Source: Phyto melanocephala | Lineage: Eukaryota; Arthropoda; Insecta; Diptera; Rhinophoridae | Direction of reading: 5' to 3' | DNA: 64,000 bases | NCBI GenBank assembly: GCA_941918925.1 | Contig: OW799233.1 | Span: 108,369,833 to 108,433,832, forward strand | Shown here: one piece after another, positions 23,446 through 34,949 of the stretch | Numbering within the stretch: position 1 is the first letter of the stretch | How the letters are laid out: every line of letters begins with the position of its first letter | Position numbers and translations under genes: made by a program | The notes under the pieces: generated by a model | Told to the model about the DNA's origin: nothing | Seen by the model: the letters and a program-made list of their open reading frames with translations, nothing else | The model's database searches: none

Positions 23446-23969
23446 ATATGATCAATCTTTGATCTTGATCTAAAGCAAATTATTGTTTTTTATTATTAGT
23501 TATATTGATTGTATTAACGTTTCTTTACTTTAAAAAAAAGTCAAACTTTTAATATAATAAAAAAAAAATTATAAAGAAGAAGAACAGTTGAAATAAAATT
23601 GATTACTTTGTAATCACACTTATTCAATTCACAACCCCCTATTGTATTCTTTATCATCTATTGAAATACAGTTTTTGTTTATTTACTTGTGAACACAATT
23701 TCTGTTCACTCACTTTGGATATAAATTTTCATATTTAGAATTCCTTTCCCTTAACATGTAATTTTTTTAACGATAAAAATCTGCTCTTAAGACTATTAAG
23801 CAAAGTTTTGTTCACTAGTTACATATAATATAATGCTGAATTAAAGAGCAGAAGTAAACCTAGTACTAAATGTTGCTTGATTATAATTTTCCAATTTTAT
23901 TTCCATTGAATGTATCTTTATGTTCGAATAAATAACAGTAGACTATAGAAAATAATTTCCGTTTATTTT
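23446..23969. other. No recognised feature
   Basis: AT-rich DNA without identifiable elements. Confidence 0.35.
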
Positions 23970-25820
23970 TATACCCGCCACCAAAAAAATGGTGGGGGTA
24001 TATTCATTTTGTCATTCCGTTTGTAACACATCGAAATATCCATTTTAGACCCCATAAAGTATATATATTCTGAATCAGGGTTTGATTTGATGACGATCTA
24101 GCTATGTCCGTCCGTCTGTCCGTCTGTTGAAAGCACGATAGAGGTCGCACCGAAAAAGCTAGGGGGCTCAAATTTTGCCAGAATCTTTCTTATAGACAAG
24201 GTTTGTTTGGTATTGGGCTAAATCGGAATATTAGGAAGAGAGTTATAGCTCGTAAAGCAAGAGTAGGTCGAAAAAACCGTGTCCTTCGCACATCGAATAA
24301 AATGGAATTGTGCCCAGACGCATAAACGTAGAGTCATGAAACTTAGAATATATATTTATCCCTGAAAATCGCTTAAATCTATGAATTAGGAAAATAGTTA
24401 TCGATCAAAATGTATGAAAATTTATACCGCACAGTGTATTTTTCGGTATATTTAAAAACAAAAACGTCATAAAAGCAACAAAATTGAATGTACGACTCTG
24501 AAATTTTGCACACTTTGCTTTCTGGTGAGACGCTTTTCTGTGACGGAAAATCAATGTGCAACGCCCACTTTTACGCCCACCTCCCATATAACGTTTTAAC
24601 TAAAATTCATATAATTTCTCTACTAATAAAGATTTTGGAATAATAAAGGGCTATATTGAAACACCTAAGTTGAACTCATTCGCAAAAATAACTTTGACAC
24701 GCCTACTATAACGCCCACTTTTCACGTTATCTACCGTTAATGAAATTTAAAAGCTCATAAAACCGCCAAAATTAGAGGTATGATGATCAAATTTGCTACG
24801 TATATCCTTCTAATCAATGTAGTTGTTGTGACAAAAAGTTTAGATGATACGCCCACTTTAACGCCTACCTCCCATATAACGGTTTATCTTAAATTCATGT
24901 ATTTTCTCTATTGACAAAGTTTTTGGGAAAATAAAGGACTATATTGAAATATCTAAGTTGTATTTATTAGCAGAAACTTTATTGACATGCCTACTTTAAC
25001 GCCCACTTTCAATGAAAGACTACATTTACAAATCATTTTAGTAGCATATCGAAGTTATAAAGGGTGGTTAAATTTTAAGGACCGATGTTGAATTTAAATA
25101 AAACACAAATTATTTAGGATATTATTATTATTTCTTTTTGTAATTATAATATTTGTATGGTTCAATTATGTATTTAACAAAATATCGGCCAAATGCCCCC
25201 CCAATTCTTGGCACCACTCCTCTATCTGATGGTCCAAATTTTCAATGACAATGTTGATGCTCAATTGTTGGGCATGATGATGAGTCAAGGTTGACTGCTC
25301 TTTTGCTACACTATCGCAAAAAACAGCAGTGGTTCCCATTCAACGCACTAAGAAGGCATTCACAGAATTTCTAACATTTTATACAGACCTGTTTTGCAGA
25401 AATTTAAATATTTGTTACAATTCTCCCGATTGTGGACGAATTTGACGAATATATTAATCAAAATAATTATGAAGTGCACAAAATGCATTTCGATTTGAAC
25501 GCCCATTTTTATAAAAAACCTGAATAACTTTAAAGCGTTGCTCATTTTCGTATCTTTCCACGGATCAAATTGAGTAAGTTTGAGATTGAGAAATGTCAAG
25601 TGAAATGCAGAAAACAAATTTAAACACTAGGTGTAGTTCACCTTCAACATGGGCCCTTAAAATTTAACCACCCTCTACAAAGAAAGTGATACATATTTTA
25701 TTATAAAGAGATTATTTCATAGCGATTAACAAAATAATAAATATTGTGCCTTAAATGTACTCAAAATTGGTGGTGGGTATAAAAGATTCGGCACAGCCGA
25801 ATATAGTGCTCTTACTTGTT
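23970..25820 (+). mobile_element. INE-1/DINE-1-like element, B-type copy 1
   Basis: The 5' end TATACCCGCCACCAAAAAAA folds back on TGGTGGGGGTATA. The core has CATTTTGTCATTCCGTTTG, GACCCCATAAAGTATATATA and GTCCGTCCGTCTGTCCGTC. The 3' end is GGTGGTGGGTATAAAAG, then the hairpin ATTCGGC-ACA-GCCGAAT, then GTGCTCTTACTTGTT. Internal units contain ACGCCCACTTTTACGCCCAC, CCTCCCATATAACG and GACACGCCTACTATAACG. A separate mariner-type element is inserted at 25061-25674. The B type differs from the A type by its longer body, its CGCCCAC-rich units and the absence of the tRNA-like half. Confidence 0.85.
25061..25674 (-). mobile_element. mariner-like insertion inside B-type element
   Basis: Terminal inverted repeats read AGGGTGGTTAAATTTTAAGG at the left and, reversed, the same at the right (CCTTAAAATTTAACCACCCT), with TA dinucleotides near both junctions. 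On the reverse strand near 25130-25300 a decayed frame reads SINIVIENLDHQIEEWCQEL then GGHLADIL. This resembles the C-terminus of Tc1/mariner transposases, which often end in a GGHLxxI-type motif. The same insertion is at the same position in the B-type copy at 52883-54757. Confidence 0.65.
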
Positions 25821-27806
25821 TAGTATTCACTATGCGCTTTACGGCGTTGTATTTTACATAGTTTAATCTCTTTGTATAAAAAAATCTTGCTTACAATTTT
25901 TACTAAGCAATTACATATTTGACCACCTTCTTGTTTGTTTTAATAAAAAGTAAAAAATTGTCATTAAACAATTAATCCTTTTACGGCCAGTATTAGATAC
26001 ATTCTTGCATCTAAATGTATAAATCTTAAATAGACAAACACTCATACATACAAAAACATTAGTTACTAAATACAATAAGTAACTATAATCAAGTTAAATA
26101 TTTAATTTAATTGCAACACTATATGTTTTTAAAAGGAATCTAAGAAGAAATAAAAAAAATAATTTAAAAAAAAATTCTTTAAAACAAAAGAAGTCAAAGT
26201 TATTCTTTGTCACCAAGTGATGTTGTCTTTAAAGAAATATTTTTTTTGAAAAAATATGAAAGCCGAAATGAGAGGTACACTGGGCGAGGAATGAAGTTAA
26301 AAACAAAACTGACAACATCAGCAATTAAATAAGAAAGTTTAAATTTGATGTCATATAATTGCAAAAACAAAGCAAAGAGAAAAAACTTAAAAAAGTTCGA
26401 CTCGTCTTAATCATTTTGTAGCAAATTGTAAGTTAATGAAAATAAAGACTTTTTTGAAGGCAGTTCATAAATTATTTTTATGAAAAAAGTTTCCTTTTTT
26501 TTCGTCCTTAAATTTTCTAACTTTTTTTGTCATTGTGAAGGTGAAGGTCGAAATGTCACAAATTGGTTTGAGATGAAGAATTCAATTGAAAATTAATATT
26601 TAAACATTTCTGCGTATTTGTATGTGTGTGTACATATAAAAAAGCATTGAGTAGTTAAAAGGAACTAAAATTTATTTCAAACTTATTTAAAGCTACCTGG
26701 AAAACATCAATTCCTAATATATAATATTTATTTTATTATCAGTTCGTCAATAAACATGCCTATACAAGAGAGGTTCTCACTACAAAGAAATAATTTTCTA
26801 AAGAAAAGAACTTCTTTAACCCTTAATTGTAAATGAAAAGAAATTTGTTTTTATAAAAACTTAAGCATCTGTAAATTAACACACACACTATGAAAATCAG
26901 CACAAAATGCACAATGCATTTACTTCAATAGAAGCAGCAACTTAAATTTACTTTTTAAGCATAAATGTTTAACATGTTTTCGGTGTTAAACAATAAGAAG
27001 CACAATCATGGCAACTGTTGTTCGAGAAGAGCAAACAATGGTTGCAAACATAACAGGAGTAAAATTCTAAAATTACAAATTCTTTGTGTATAAATGGTTA
27101 GTTGCATGGAATGGTTAAGGAAAATACCTTCTCTTCTCTAACGGAGCTTTTATCGGAAACTTTAGTTAAAACAATAGTTTAGTTTTGTAATGTATTGTAT
27201 TGTAAATGTCGTACACACAAACCTACAATAAAAATGGCAATATATGTAATGTTTACATTCAAAGTTCCTCCACGACCACCAACAATGTACTAGTCATCGT
27301 TTTATTACAGTAACCACATTGCTAGATCTATGTATGCCGTAACAAGTCGAGAATATGTTAGGTAATGCACTATGGGTACAAACTATAAAAAAAATATGAT
27401 TGACATAACTAAATTATATTCTCTACAATGATATTTTATTATTGCAAAAAATTTTATTTATATTACAACAGTAGTTTTGTGATGATTATTAAGAGCTTGA
27501 TTGTATTTTTCATTTAGTCTTTAACATTTATAAGAAATTTTTAAATAAAATGTCTATTTTCCACTTCAATTTATTTAATACGGTAATATTAAGAAATATC
27601 GGTTGTATTTTTGTATTGCTAAATGTAAAACAATAACGTGTGTCATTCAAACAATATAATTTTATCAGAATCAGTTTGAAAACAGCTACGTTGTAAGCAC
27701 CAAAATAAAACTGCTTCTGGTTTTCTCCTAAAATTAACAAACGAAAATTAAGCAGCTTCTAGAAAACCCAGAGGGTCAATATGGCTATGACACACAGGAT
27801 CAAATA
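25821..27806. other. No recognised feature
   Basis: About 2 kb of AT-rich DNA. I find no supported gene, RNA gene or element end. Confidence 0.4.
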
Positions 27807-28235
27807 CAGCTAATTCTGTTTTTACACGGTCTCTTTTTACAAATATAGAATTTTTTTACACGATTTTATTCCATTTAGCACGATTCAAAATCTTTTAAGC
27901 TTAAATTTTAAATTTCTTCTTTGTGGATACAAGCAAATTTACTAGTCAGAGCAATTGTAAATAACACAAATCTAGGGGAATTCCCTTTTTGTGGATACAG
28001 GTAAATTTATTTGTGACAGCAACTAGAATGTGTTAATATTTTCTGAACTATCCATATAATCAGACGTGTTTGCTAAAGGAATTTTTTTATAGTCAAATTT
28101 GATTTTACAACGTTACACCAAATTTAATTTTAACTAATTAAGATAAAAGCTAAGCCACAAAATAATTTATATTCATTCAGTTATTTATATATTTTTTTTT
28201 AATTTTATTAAATATTTATGTATCCCTAACATAAA

Positions 28236-28345
28236 ATGTCCAAAACTCCAAAAAAAGAACTAAAACGCAAACGCTTTACTTTTGAAACCAAAATTAAAAT
28301 CTTAGATTGAAATGGAGAACGCTCAACATTCAGCACTCATAATAT
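28236..28345 (+). pseudogene. pogo/CENP-B-type transposase N-terminus
   Basis: From an ATG at 28236 the frame reads MSKTPKKELKRKRFTFETKI, then KILD, a stop codon and NGERSTF. A basic stretch followed by a helix beginning LxxKxKIL and a GE(R/S) word is the start of the CENP-B/pogo helix-turn-helix. Only about 35 codons remain before the sequence degenerates. It sits at the expected place inside the pogo-like inverted repeats. Confidence 0.6.
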
Positions 28346-28587
28346 AATTGAATAACCTATTCTTTGTGTTAATAACATAGCTGTTTTACATAATTGTTTT
28401 TAGTTCCTGAACTTGTCATAAATTTTCTTTGCATTACTTTTAAGCTTAGAGTCCTTTCTTTTTTTTCTTTAATAACTATGCTTAAGAACCTGAATAGTTG
28501 TTCTTGAAAAATCCTTGTATTTCACTAATTTCAATAGATTTTAGAGATAAGGAACTAATCACCTACTTTGCATACAATCATTGTCTT

Positions 28588-29440
28588 TATACCCTTCACA
28601 CAGTGAAAAAGGGTATATATAGGTTTGTCATTCCGTGTGAAATTTCTACAATTTTCATTTCCGACCTCATAAAGTATATATTTTCTGAAAGCTTATGAAT
28701 AGGGGAGTCGATTAAGCCCTGTCAGTCTGTCCGTCTGTCCGTCTGACCGTCTGTCCGTGTGTATGCTGAAATCAACTTTTTGAAGCCCCCCGACATAGGT
28801 TGGACCCGGGTAAGGTATTAAAATATCAGAAATATTCGGGAGTAGATCGGTATTGAAAATCAGAAACATCGGTACATAAACAACTGAGATATGAGCAAAA
28901 ACCCACGACCACCTCGATTTTTTTTTCACAAAAACAACATTACAACAACAACATACATACATACAAACGTGTATACTGGTTAGAGAAAACGTGGCATCGA
29001 ATCCCAGCTGAGCCAAAAAAATTTTTTTTTTAATTTTTAAAAAAAAATTTTTTTTAAATTTTTTTTTTATTTTTTTTTTTTATTTTTTTTTTTATTTTTT
29101 ATTTAATATATTATTTATTTTTAATTTTTTTTTATTTTTTTTTGTTTTATATATAATAATTATAATTATATATAATAATTTTTTTTTAATTTTTTTTTTA
29201 AATTTTTTTTTAAATTATTTTTTTTTAATTTTTTAAAAAAATTTTTTTTTTTAATTTTTTTTTTTTCGTTTTTTTAACATACATACGTGAATTTATAATT
29301 TTACAATGGGATGTTTTTATATATGTATGTACGTATTTCATATGGGATGAATGGTGACACAAACTACTGTTATTTCATGACTACACGTTGTGAAGGGTAT
29401 ATAAGATTCGGCACGGCCGAATATAGCGCTCTTACTTGTT
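28588..29440 (+). mobile_element. INE-1/DINE-1-like element, A-type copy 3
   Basis: Complete copy: 5' TATACCCTTCACACAGTG, 3' TGTGAAGGGTATATAAG, hairpin ATTCGGC-ACG-GCCGAAT and GCTCTTACTTGTT. The tRNA-like half is at 28977-29014 and is followed by long A and T runs. Its GTCTGTCCGTCTGTCCGTC run is shorter than in copy 2. It is inserted into the pogo-like element, so it is the younger of the two. Confidence 0.88.
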
Positions 29441-29494
29441 TTTTACACAGGTTTTCCTGCAACCAATAACCGTGTAAAAACAGAATTTGGTGTA

Positions 29495-29840
29495 CATTGA
29501 AAGAAAATTAAAATTCATAAAGATCGTCACTACAAATGGCGTACAATAATTTTTACACCCTTTTAACCCCATTAATATGGGTATCAAACTAGTAGAATAG
29601 AATAATAAGTTTCTTGTGAATCATTTTTATTTTGGATCAAGTTTCTTTTTTTCTGTTATTTAACTTTCTAAAACATTTTCAAAATTAAATTATATTATAA
29701 TCATTTTAAAAATACTTTTAAAAATTATTCCGAAGTTGTAACGTTTCTTCGCTACGATGGATAACTTTGGAAAGAGTGCTACCTGTTACATCAGCCGTGC
29801 TCGTATGATAAGGGGTATATATTTAAAAATATATTTTTAA
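29495..29840 (+). repeat. Older INE-1-like 3' region
   Basis: ACAAATGGCGTACAATAATT, CCCCATTAATATGGGTATCA and TAACTTTCTAAAACATTTTC blocks recur at 15310-15550 and, inverted, at 33690-33860. It ends near CATCAGCCGTGCTCGTATGA, then AAGGGGTATAT, a degenerate version of the family's 3' end. The two 29.6 and 33.8 kb copies are in opposite orientation. Confidence 0.55.
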
Positions 29841-29852
29841 ATCGTATACAGA

Positions 29853-29965
29853 GGCCGAATTACGGCATTCGAACGTGATCGAAATTTGAAAATTCTTACC
29901 TAAAGCACAGCGTACTCGATCGTTCGAGTAAAATTTCGATCGATATCGAATGCCGTAATTCGGCC
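29853..29965. mobile_element. Short hairpin MITE, 113 bp
   Basis: GGCCGAATTACGGCATTCGA at the left is an exact reverse complement of TCGAATGCCGTAATTCGGCC at the right. The arms continue imperfectly (CGTGATCGAAATTT against AAATTTCGATCGATAT). The whole unit would fold into a single long hairpin. A decayed copy is at 1336. No target duplication is certain. Confidence 0.8.
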
Positions 29966-30715
29966 CCAGGTCTTAACTTTAGGTAGCTACAACACAATAT
30001 AAAATAATTTGATATAAATTCCGGTTTATAGGAAAGACCTAAATAGTTGATGTGTAGATGGCTTATGATCGAATTTGCTATACTACTACTCGGCCCACCC
30101 TCCATGCTGGCAAAATTGCAATAATGTTTTCTAGCCTATAAAAAAAACTTAAAAAAACTGTAGGACCTTTCCTTCATACCTACACCTTCACTTTTCGCAA
30201 AATAAAAAGTTCACTTATTAAATTATTTATAAATAATGAACAAACAGTAAATGTATATAAAAATTTTTAATTTTTAAAAATTACAAAGGTGCATATGAAT
30301 TATCTTTTTAGAAAATTATCTATTATAATTTAATGTATGTACGTATATGTCAAATTATAAAGATTGATATTTGGTTTATCGAAATATTTTTGGGTTATTT
30401 CTTTGTTGTTATTAATGTTATGTGATATTCACGTCAAAAGAAACTTAACTTACAGTTGTTTTATCCCACGATGACAGCAGGTGCCCGATGACTGCAGATC
30501 AACTGAATGTACTGTCTATTGCAAATCAATAAACGCTGTTGTATCTTTATAGAGGTAAAATTATATGAATTATATGTTATATGTTTATGTTATATGTTAT
30601 ATGTTTAGCTTTAGCACCCACAGCTTCATTCACTCAAAAAAAAGTTATTAAAAAATCTAATTTATAACAAAAAATTAAATTCTTTAAATTTATTTAAATT
30701 TTTCTTTATTCTAAT
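29966..30715. other. No recognised feature
   Basis: AT-rich DNA with a TATATGTTATATGTTTA microrepeat around 30565-30605. I see no gene. Confidence 0.4.
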
Positions 30716-30823
30716 TTATACCCACATTTTGGGTAAATACCCAGGTGCTTAGGTAAATACCTGGGTATTTACATTTAAATACCCAATTTACCATTTGGGT
30801 ATATACCCTTGTCCCATCACTAT
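30716..30823 (-). mobile_element. hAT-like transposon end with GGGTATTTACCC words
   Basis: On the reverse strand this reads TAGTGATGGGACAAGGGTAT at the outer end, close to the TAGTGATGGG/CAGTGATGGG terminus common in hAT elements. It then has repeated GGGTATTTAC and its complement GTAAATACCC (at least five words in about 90 bp). Clustered subterminal words are typical of hAT transposase-binding regions. I found no matching second end, so only one terminus is claimed. Confidence 0.45.
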
Positions 30824-31798
30824 GTGTGAGTAATCCTGGTAGAGTTTAAGTATGAGTGGTGGTTGTTGAGAATGTATGTGAGTGACTATATTTGTATGGA
30901 CGTGTGTATGATTAGGTACTGGAATTTTTACATTTACACTTCTTTGTAACAATTAGTTTAACAATATTATGATTTAACGATTTTAACAAACTTTGTTCAA
31001 ATATTAAAATTTTAATTTAATTTTAAAAATTTACGTTAATTTAAAAAAAATTAAGAGACTTAAACTTTGGAGATTGGTTTCAAATAACCAACGGAAAAGA
31101 AACAAAAATAAAGCACGATTTAGAACACACTATTGCCTTAAGGATATGTATCAGTTGTCGATCAAAGTGTAAAAACGGTAAAAATAATTTAAATTTAAAA
31201 TATTCGGGAAACAAGATATCCATAATATCACAACATGTGGTTACAATTTTCAATAAGAAGTAACAATCTCTGCCTTGCAAGCCGCCTATGCTGATAAAAA
31301 AAATTACAATCTGGCTGCTTCTCCGCTATATACTCCTTTCAGCAAAAACATAAAACATAAGTGTTTCCTATCAAGTAACAGATTGTAAACTGAACACTCA
31401 ATCAGTAATAGTATAGGCGTTATTTTGCCACCAAAAAAAACAAAATATATTGCAATACTTCCATTTCAAAGAAAAGCAATATAGCAGAATACCAATAGAC
31501 CTCGGAACGTATAATAAAATTTAGTACCTTTTAAATATTGCACCGAAAAAAAAAATAACACAATCACACAATTACTATGCTTTAAACCGTACGATATCAA
31601 AAAAATTTTCTTTTGAAAAAAGATTTGAAAATATTTGAAACCAATGCAATGCTTATATGTTTTCCTTTAAAATTTTAATTTTACCTTTTCGTTTTAAATA
31701 CCAAAGTAGAATTTAGTACCCTCGAAAAAATTATTAAGTAAAAAAACAATTTTGAATAACACATATTAACGTTTAAAACTTTCGTACTCTCAAAGTAA
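30824..31798. other. No recognised feature
   Basis: AT-rich DNA without a supported gene or element end. Confidence 0.4.
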
Positions 31799-31836
31799 GC
31801 CGAGCTACGACTTCATCATCAGCACTCTTTATCGGT
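31799..31836 (-). repeat. Dispersed GTGCTGATGATGAA repeat, copy 1
   Basis: On the reverse strand: ACCGATAAAGAGTGCTGATG then ATGAAGTCGTAGCTCGG. The same block occurs on the plus strand at 44848-44890 and 61018-61060. The element it belongs to is not known to me. Confidence 0.6.
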
Positions 31837-31854
31837 ATACTCGTATGTAATTTC

Positions 31855-31886
31855 TGTGGTTTTCATGGGCAACCGCGTATGTTCAT
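31855..31886 (+). repeat. Left arm of an inverted repeat flanking a LINE
   Basis: TTTCTGTGGTTTTCATGGGC then AACCGCGTATGT. The reverse complement, with few mismatches, is at 33597-33631 (ACATACGTGGTTGCCCATTA then AAACCACAGA). The arms enclose the truncated LINE at 32038-33551 and lie about 1.7 kb apart. Confidence 0.7.
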
Positions 31887-32037
31887 TTTATACGATTTTG
31901 AGTTAATAATGCCATATTGCTTGGATTTAAACGACCTTTACTTGTTTTTAAAAATTTCTCAACTAAGGTGGATCCATTCCCATTTTTTAATAGCATAACA
32001 ACGTAACTTCTATATATATTCAAAAATTGTTCAGCAC

Positions 32038-33551
32038 TTACCCGGTTTTACTTTCTCCACTACTATGGAACGTCAACATTAATATCCTGCTTAGGGCCAT
32101 GGAGAATACATCCTGCATGACTGTTGCTTATGCGGATGATGTGGCTGTAGCAGCTACGGGCAAAGATCCTGGACTGCTCTCGGAGCTCTTGGAATCTGCG
32201 CTAACGTTAATACTTAGATGGTGCCCGGGATGTGGGCTGGGAGTCAACCCTGCCAAAACGGAACAGGTACTGTTCACAAGGAGGTACAAAATACCGACCT
32301 TTGCTACGCCTAGGATAGACGGAGTGGCACTAGCGCTATCCGATAATGCCAAATATTTGGGTCTCGTATTGGACAGCAAACTAAACTGGAACCTGAACAC
32401 AAAGTCCAAGACCACTAAGGCGGCAACTGTATTATAATGCTGCAAGAGGGCAATTGGCATTAATTGGGGTATTAACCCCAGGAACTTATACTGGCTATAC
32501 GATTCTGTCGTCAGACCAATTCTTTATTACGGAGCAGCAGTCTTGTGGGTGGCGCTGGAGAAGAAAATCCACCAGGACAGTTTCGGACGTATTATGAGAA
32601 TGGCTTATGATAACAGGTGCTCTTAGGACCACACCCTCTAAGGCACTGTTCACTATTTTAAACTGGTTACCACCAGACATCATGGCTAGGCAGATGGCTG
32701 CGGACCCCGCACTGAGGCTGAATGACACAAGGGCATGGAAGTATGTGAATTATGGACATGCAAAAATTTTGGGTATGATCAATATTACTTCTCCTATTGA
32801 TTACAAGGTACCTGAACCAGCATTCGATCCGGGTTTCGTGACGAATATACCGGATAGATCTGAATACGACAGATATTTACTGACGGATCGTTATCACATG
32901 CTGGAGCTGGATGTGGTATCTTTTCGATCCAGTTGGGTTTGGAATTGTCCCTTAGGCTACCGGATAACTGTAGCGCGATACAGGCCGAACTAATGGCTAT
33001 TAGGACAGCCGCGGAACAGATTCAGTATAATGAAATATCTGTCAGGGATATTTATATATTTACTGACAGCAAGGTCCCTTTAGAGTGTGTACAGTACATC
33101 GAAAATTGCCCAGGAATGCCGGGTGTCTCTTGAGGAGATAGCGAGATATTTGACGGTTACCCTTGTGTGGGTTCCAGGACATGGGGATATTGATGGTAAT
33201 AATAGAGCTGATGCACTTGCAAAAGCCGGTACCACCTTAGATTCCGTTGAATCCAGTTATGCTTTGGGTATTCCCTTATCGAAGGGTAAGCAGCTAATCT
33301 CGCATCAATTCTATTCGGATGCCAAGGAAAGATGGGTGAGAGAACCCACTTGTTTGGAAACCAGAAAGATCTGGCCTGACATGGATGTGCATAGGACGCA
33401 ATATGCAGTGAATATGCCCCGAATCCACCTTAGGAACCTCATAGCGGTCATTACCGGACACTGGCCTATAGGCACACATGCGAAAAGGCTGAATATCCCT
33501 TACAACGACTTCTGCAGAAGTTGCGATAACGAGGAAGAGGATCTAACCTAA
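32038..33551 (+). pseudogene. LINE with reverse transcriptase and RNase H (I/LOA/R1 group), truncated at both ends
   Basis: The fragment starts inside motif B (LLSPLLWNVNINILLRAMEN) and keeps an intact YADD box (VAYADDVAVAATG, about 32125). It continues through CGLGVNPAKTEQVLF, AKYLGLVLDSKLNW and a thumb with VVRPILYYGAAVLW. An RNase H domain follows with all four expected acidic positions: IFTDGS (about 32874), AIQAELMAIR, IFTDSK, and NNRADALAKAG after the VWVPGHGDIDGN motif. The C-terminus has VITGHWPIGTHAKRL and the start of a zinc-finger-like CRSC motif, then stops at 33551. At least three frameshifts break the frame. The endonuclease half and the 3' end are both missing, and inverted repeats flank the fragment. 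Clade placement beyond the RNase H-bearing group is uncertain. Confidence 0.85.
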
Positions 33552-33561
33552 CCTAACCTAC
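33541..33561. repeat. Short CCTAA array at the LINE fragment's 3' end
   Basis: Three CTAAC/CCTAA units follow directly after the codons for EEED. CCTAA is the complement of the TTAGG telomere repeat of many arthropods, but flies have lost that telomere. It is more likely the tail or junction of the LINE copy. Confidence 0.6.
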
Positions 33562-33596
33562 ACGGTTTTGTAGCCCTCCTGAAAAATTTGATTTTA

Positions 33597-33631
33597 AGAC
33601 ATACGTGGTTGCCCATTAAAACCACAGATTT
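33597..33631 (-). repeat. Right arm of the LINE-flanking inverted repeat
   Basis: Reverse complement partner of 31855-31886. Its core GTGGTTGCCCATTAAAACCA matches with only a couple of substitutions. It lies about 45 bases beyond the end of the LINE reading frame. Confidence 0.7.
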
Positions 33632-33689
33632 GAAACTTGTATTTATGTTACAATTAAATGATAATAGAATTAGGGAATCATTTATATTT

Positions 33690-33860
33690 ATTTATTTATA
33701 TTAAAAAATTTATTTTAGTCGGTTAAAATCGGAATAATCTTTAAAATATTCTTAAAATGATTACAATCAAATTTAATTGCGAAAATGTTTTAGGAAGTTA
33801 AATAATAGATTAGATGAACTTGAGCTTAAATAAAAATGATTCACAATAAATTTAATATAT
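33690..33860 (-). repeat. Older INE-1-like fragment, inverted copy of 29615-29745
   Basis: On the reverse strand TTGTGAATCATTTTTATTTA, TATTTAACTTCCTAAAACAT and AATCATTTTAAGAATATTTT line up in order with the sequence at 29615-29745. This is about 130 bp of shared sequence with scattered substitutions. Confidence 0.65.
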
Positions 33861-34949
33861 AAACTTCGAATGAAATATTAGTGTATAATTAATAATAAAA
33901 TTCTTAAAATCATAAACAAGCAAGAATGATATAAAAAGAGAGTACGCCATGCGCATGTTTTGCCGTTAGATGACGTAGCTTAACCCAAGCTAGGGTTACC
34001 TATTCTATGTATTTCCAAAATATTTAGGGCTATATGTGTATTCTTGACTATTTTCATGAGCTTGAGGTGTTTTTTTTTTATTAATTTGTTTTTTATTTTT
34101 TAACTTCAATATTTCGGTATCACTTTGTGTATCTTCTTCAGCAAAATATTTTGATTTTTGATACAATTTTATAAAATTGAGAACCAAAAATTCAATTGAC
34201 AATTTAAATAATAACATTAAACCTTATACATAATGCACTTTATATAAAAAAATAAAGAAATAAAATCAAGTAAACTAAGACAAAAACCTAATTCTATATT
34301 TTTAGTTTCTGATTTTGGCGTTTGTATGTACATATATTAAATGTATGTATATTTGCCTTATTTACAAGAAATATTTTATGTTTAATATAGGCTTATTTGA
34401 CAAATTTTCTACAGTTATTCGCCAATTAAGCTCTTAATAAACATTAAATGTTTTTTATGAGTAAGGCCGATCCAATGTGGGTTTTAATAATTTCCGACAT
34501 TACTAACATGTACATATGTTTTCGATATTTTTCTATATTCAAATTAAAAATATTTAATTCAGTTTACACAATCTCTTGCAATTGTAATGATAGCATTGTG
34601 GTTTTTCTTTATCTAAAGGGCATTATTTGTTCATGTAGAGTCTCAAAATATTGAAGTTAAAAAATAATTATTTTATTTAATTATATTATTAATATTAAAG
34701 ATCAATATATTCTGGATTTATTCCTAAATTTGTTCGAAACAATTTATATGTTATGTGAGACTTGGTAATTCTGCAACAAAAATCACTTTGACAATTCTCC
34801 AAAAATTAATTTATCATATTTCGTTATAGATCAAGAATATTGTGTTAAATATTGTGTTAAAAAATAATTATTATTATAATAACCGTGTGTGGAGACTGTT
34901 TAAAAGCTTTAAGTGTAAAAAATTCTTGTTCAAAAATTTGATTGTAAAC
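33861..34949. other. No recognised feature
   Basis: AT-rich DNA. Short frames at 34448-34654 and nearby have no motif. The stretch just before 34950 could be the upstream region of the THAP-domain remnant, but I see no promoter element I can defend. Confidence 0.35.

Larger units (their letters stand above)
27807..29492 (+). mobile_element. pogo/Tigger-like element split by an A-type element
   Basis: The left end is TA then CAGCTAATTCTGTTTTTACA with CGG. The right end, reversed, is TA then CACCAAATTCTGTTTTTACA with CGG. These make an inverted repeat of roughly 24 bp with TA duplications at 27805-27806 and 29493-29494. TTTACACG words repeat inside the left end. A transposase N-terminus lies at 28236. 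The A-type element at 28588-29440 was inserted later, near the right end. Most of the transposase is missing even when the insertion is ignored, so the copy was already an internal-deletion derivative. Confidence 0.68.

Noticed and set aside
33541..33561. Interstitial telomere repeat
   Set aside because: Only three CCTAA units, directly at the end of a LINE reading frame, in a genome whose order lacks TTAGG telomeres.
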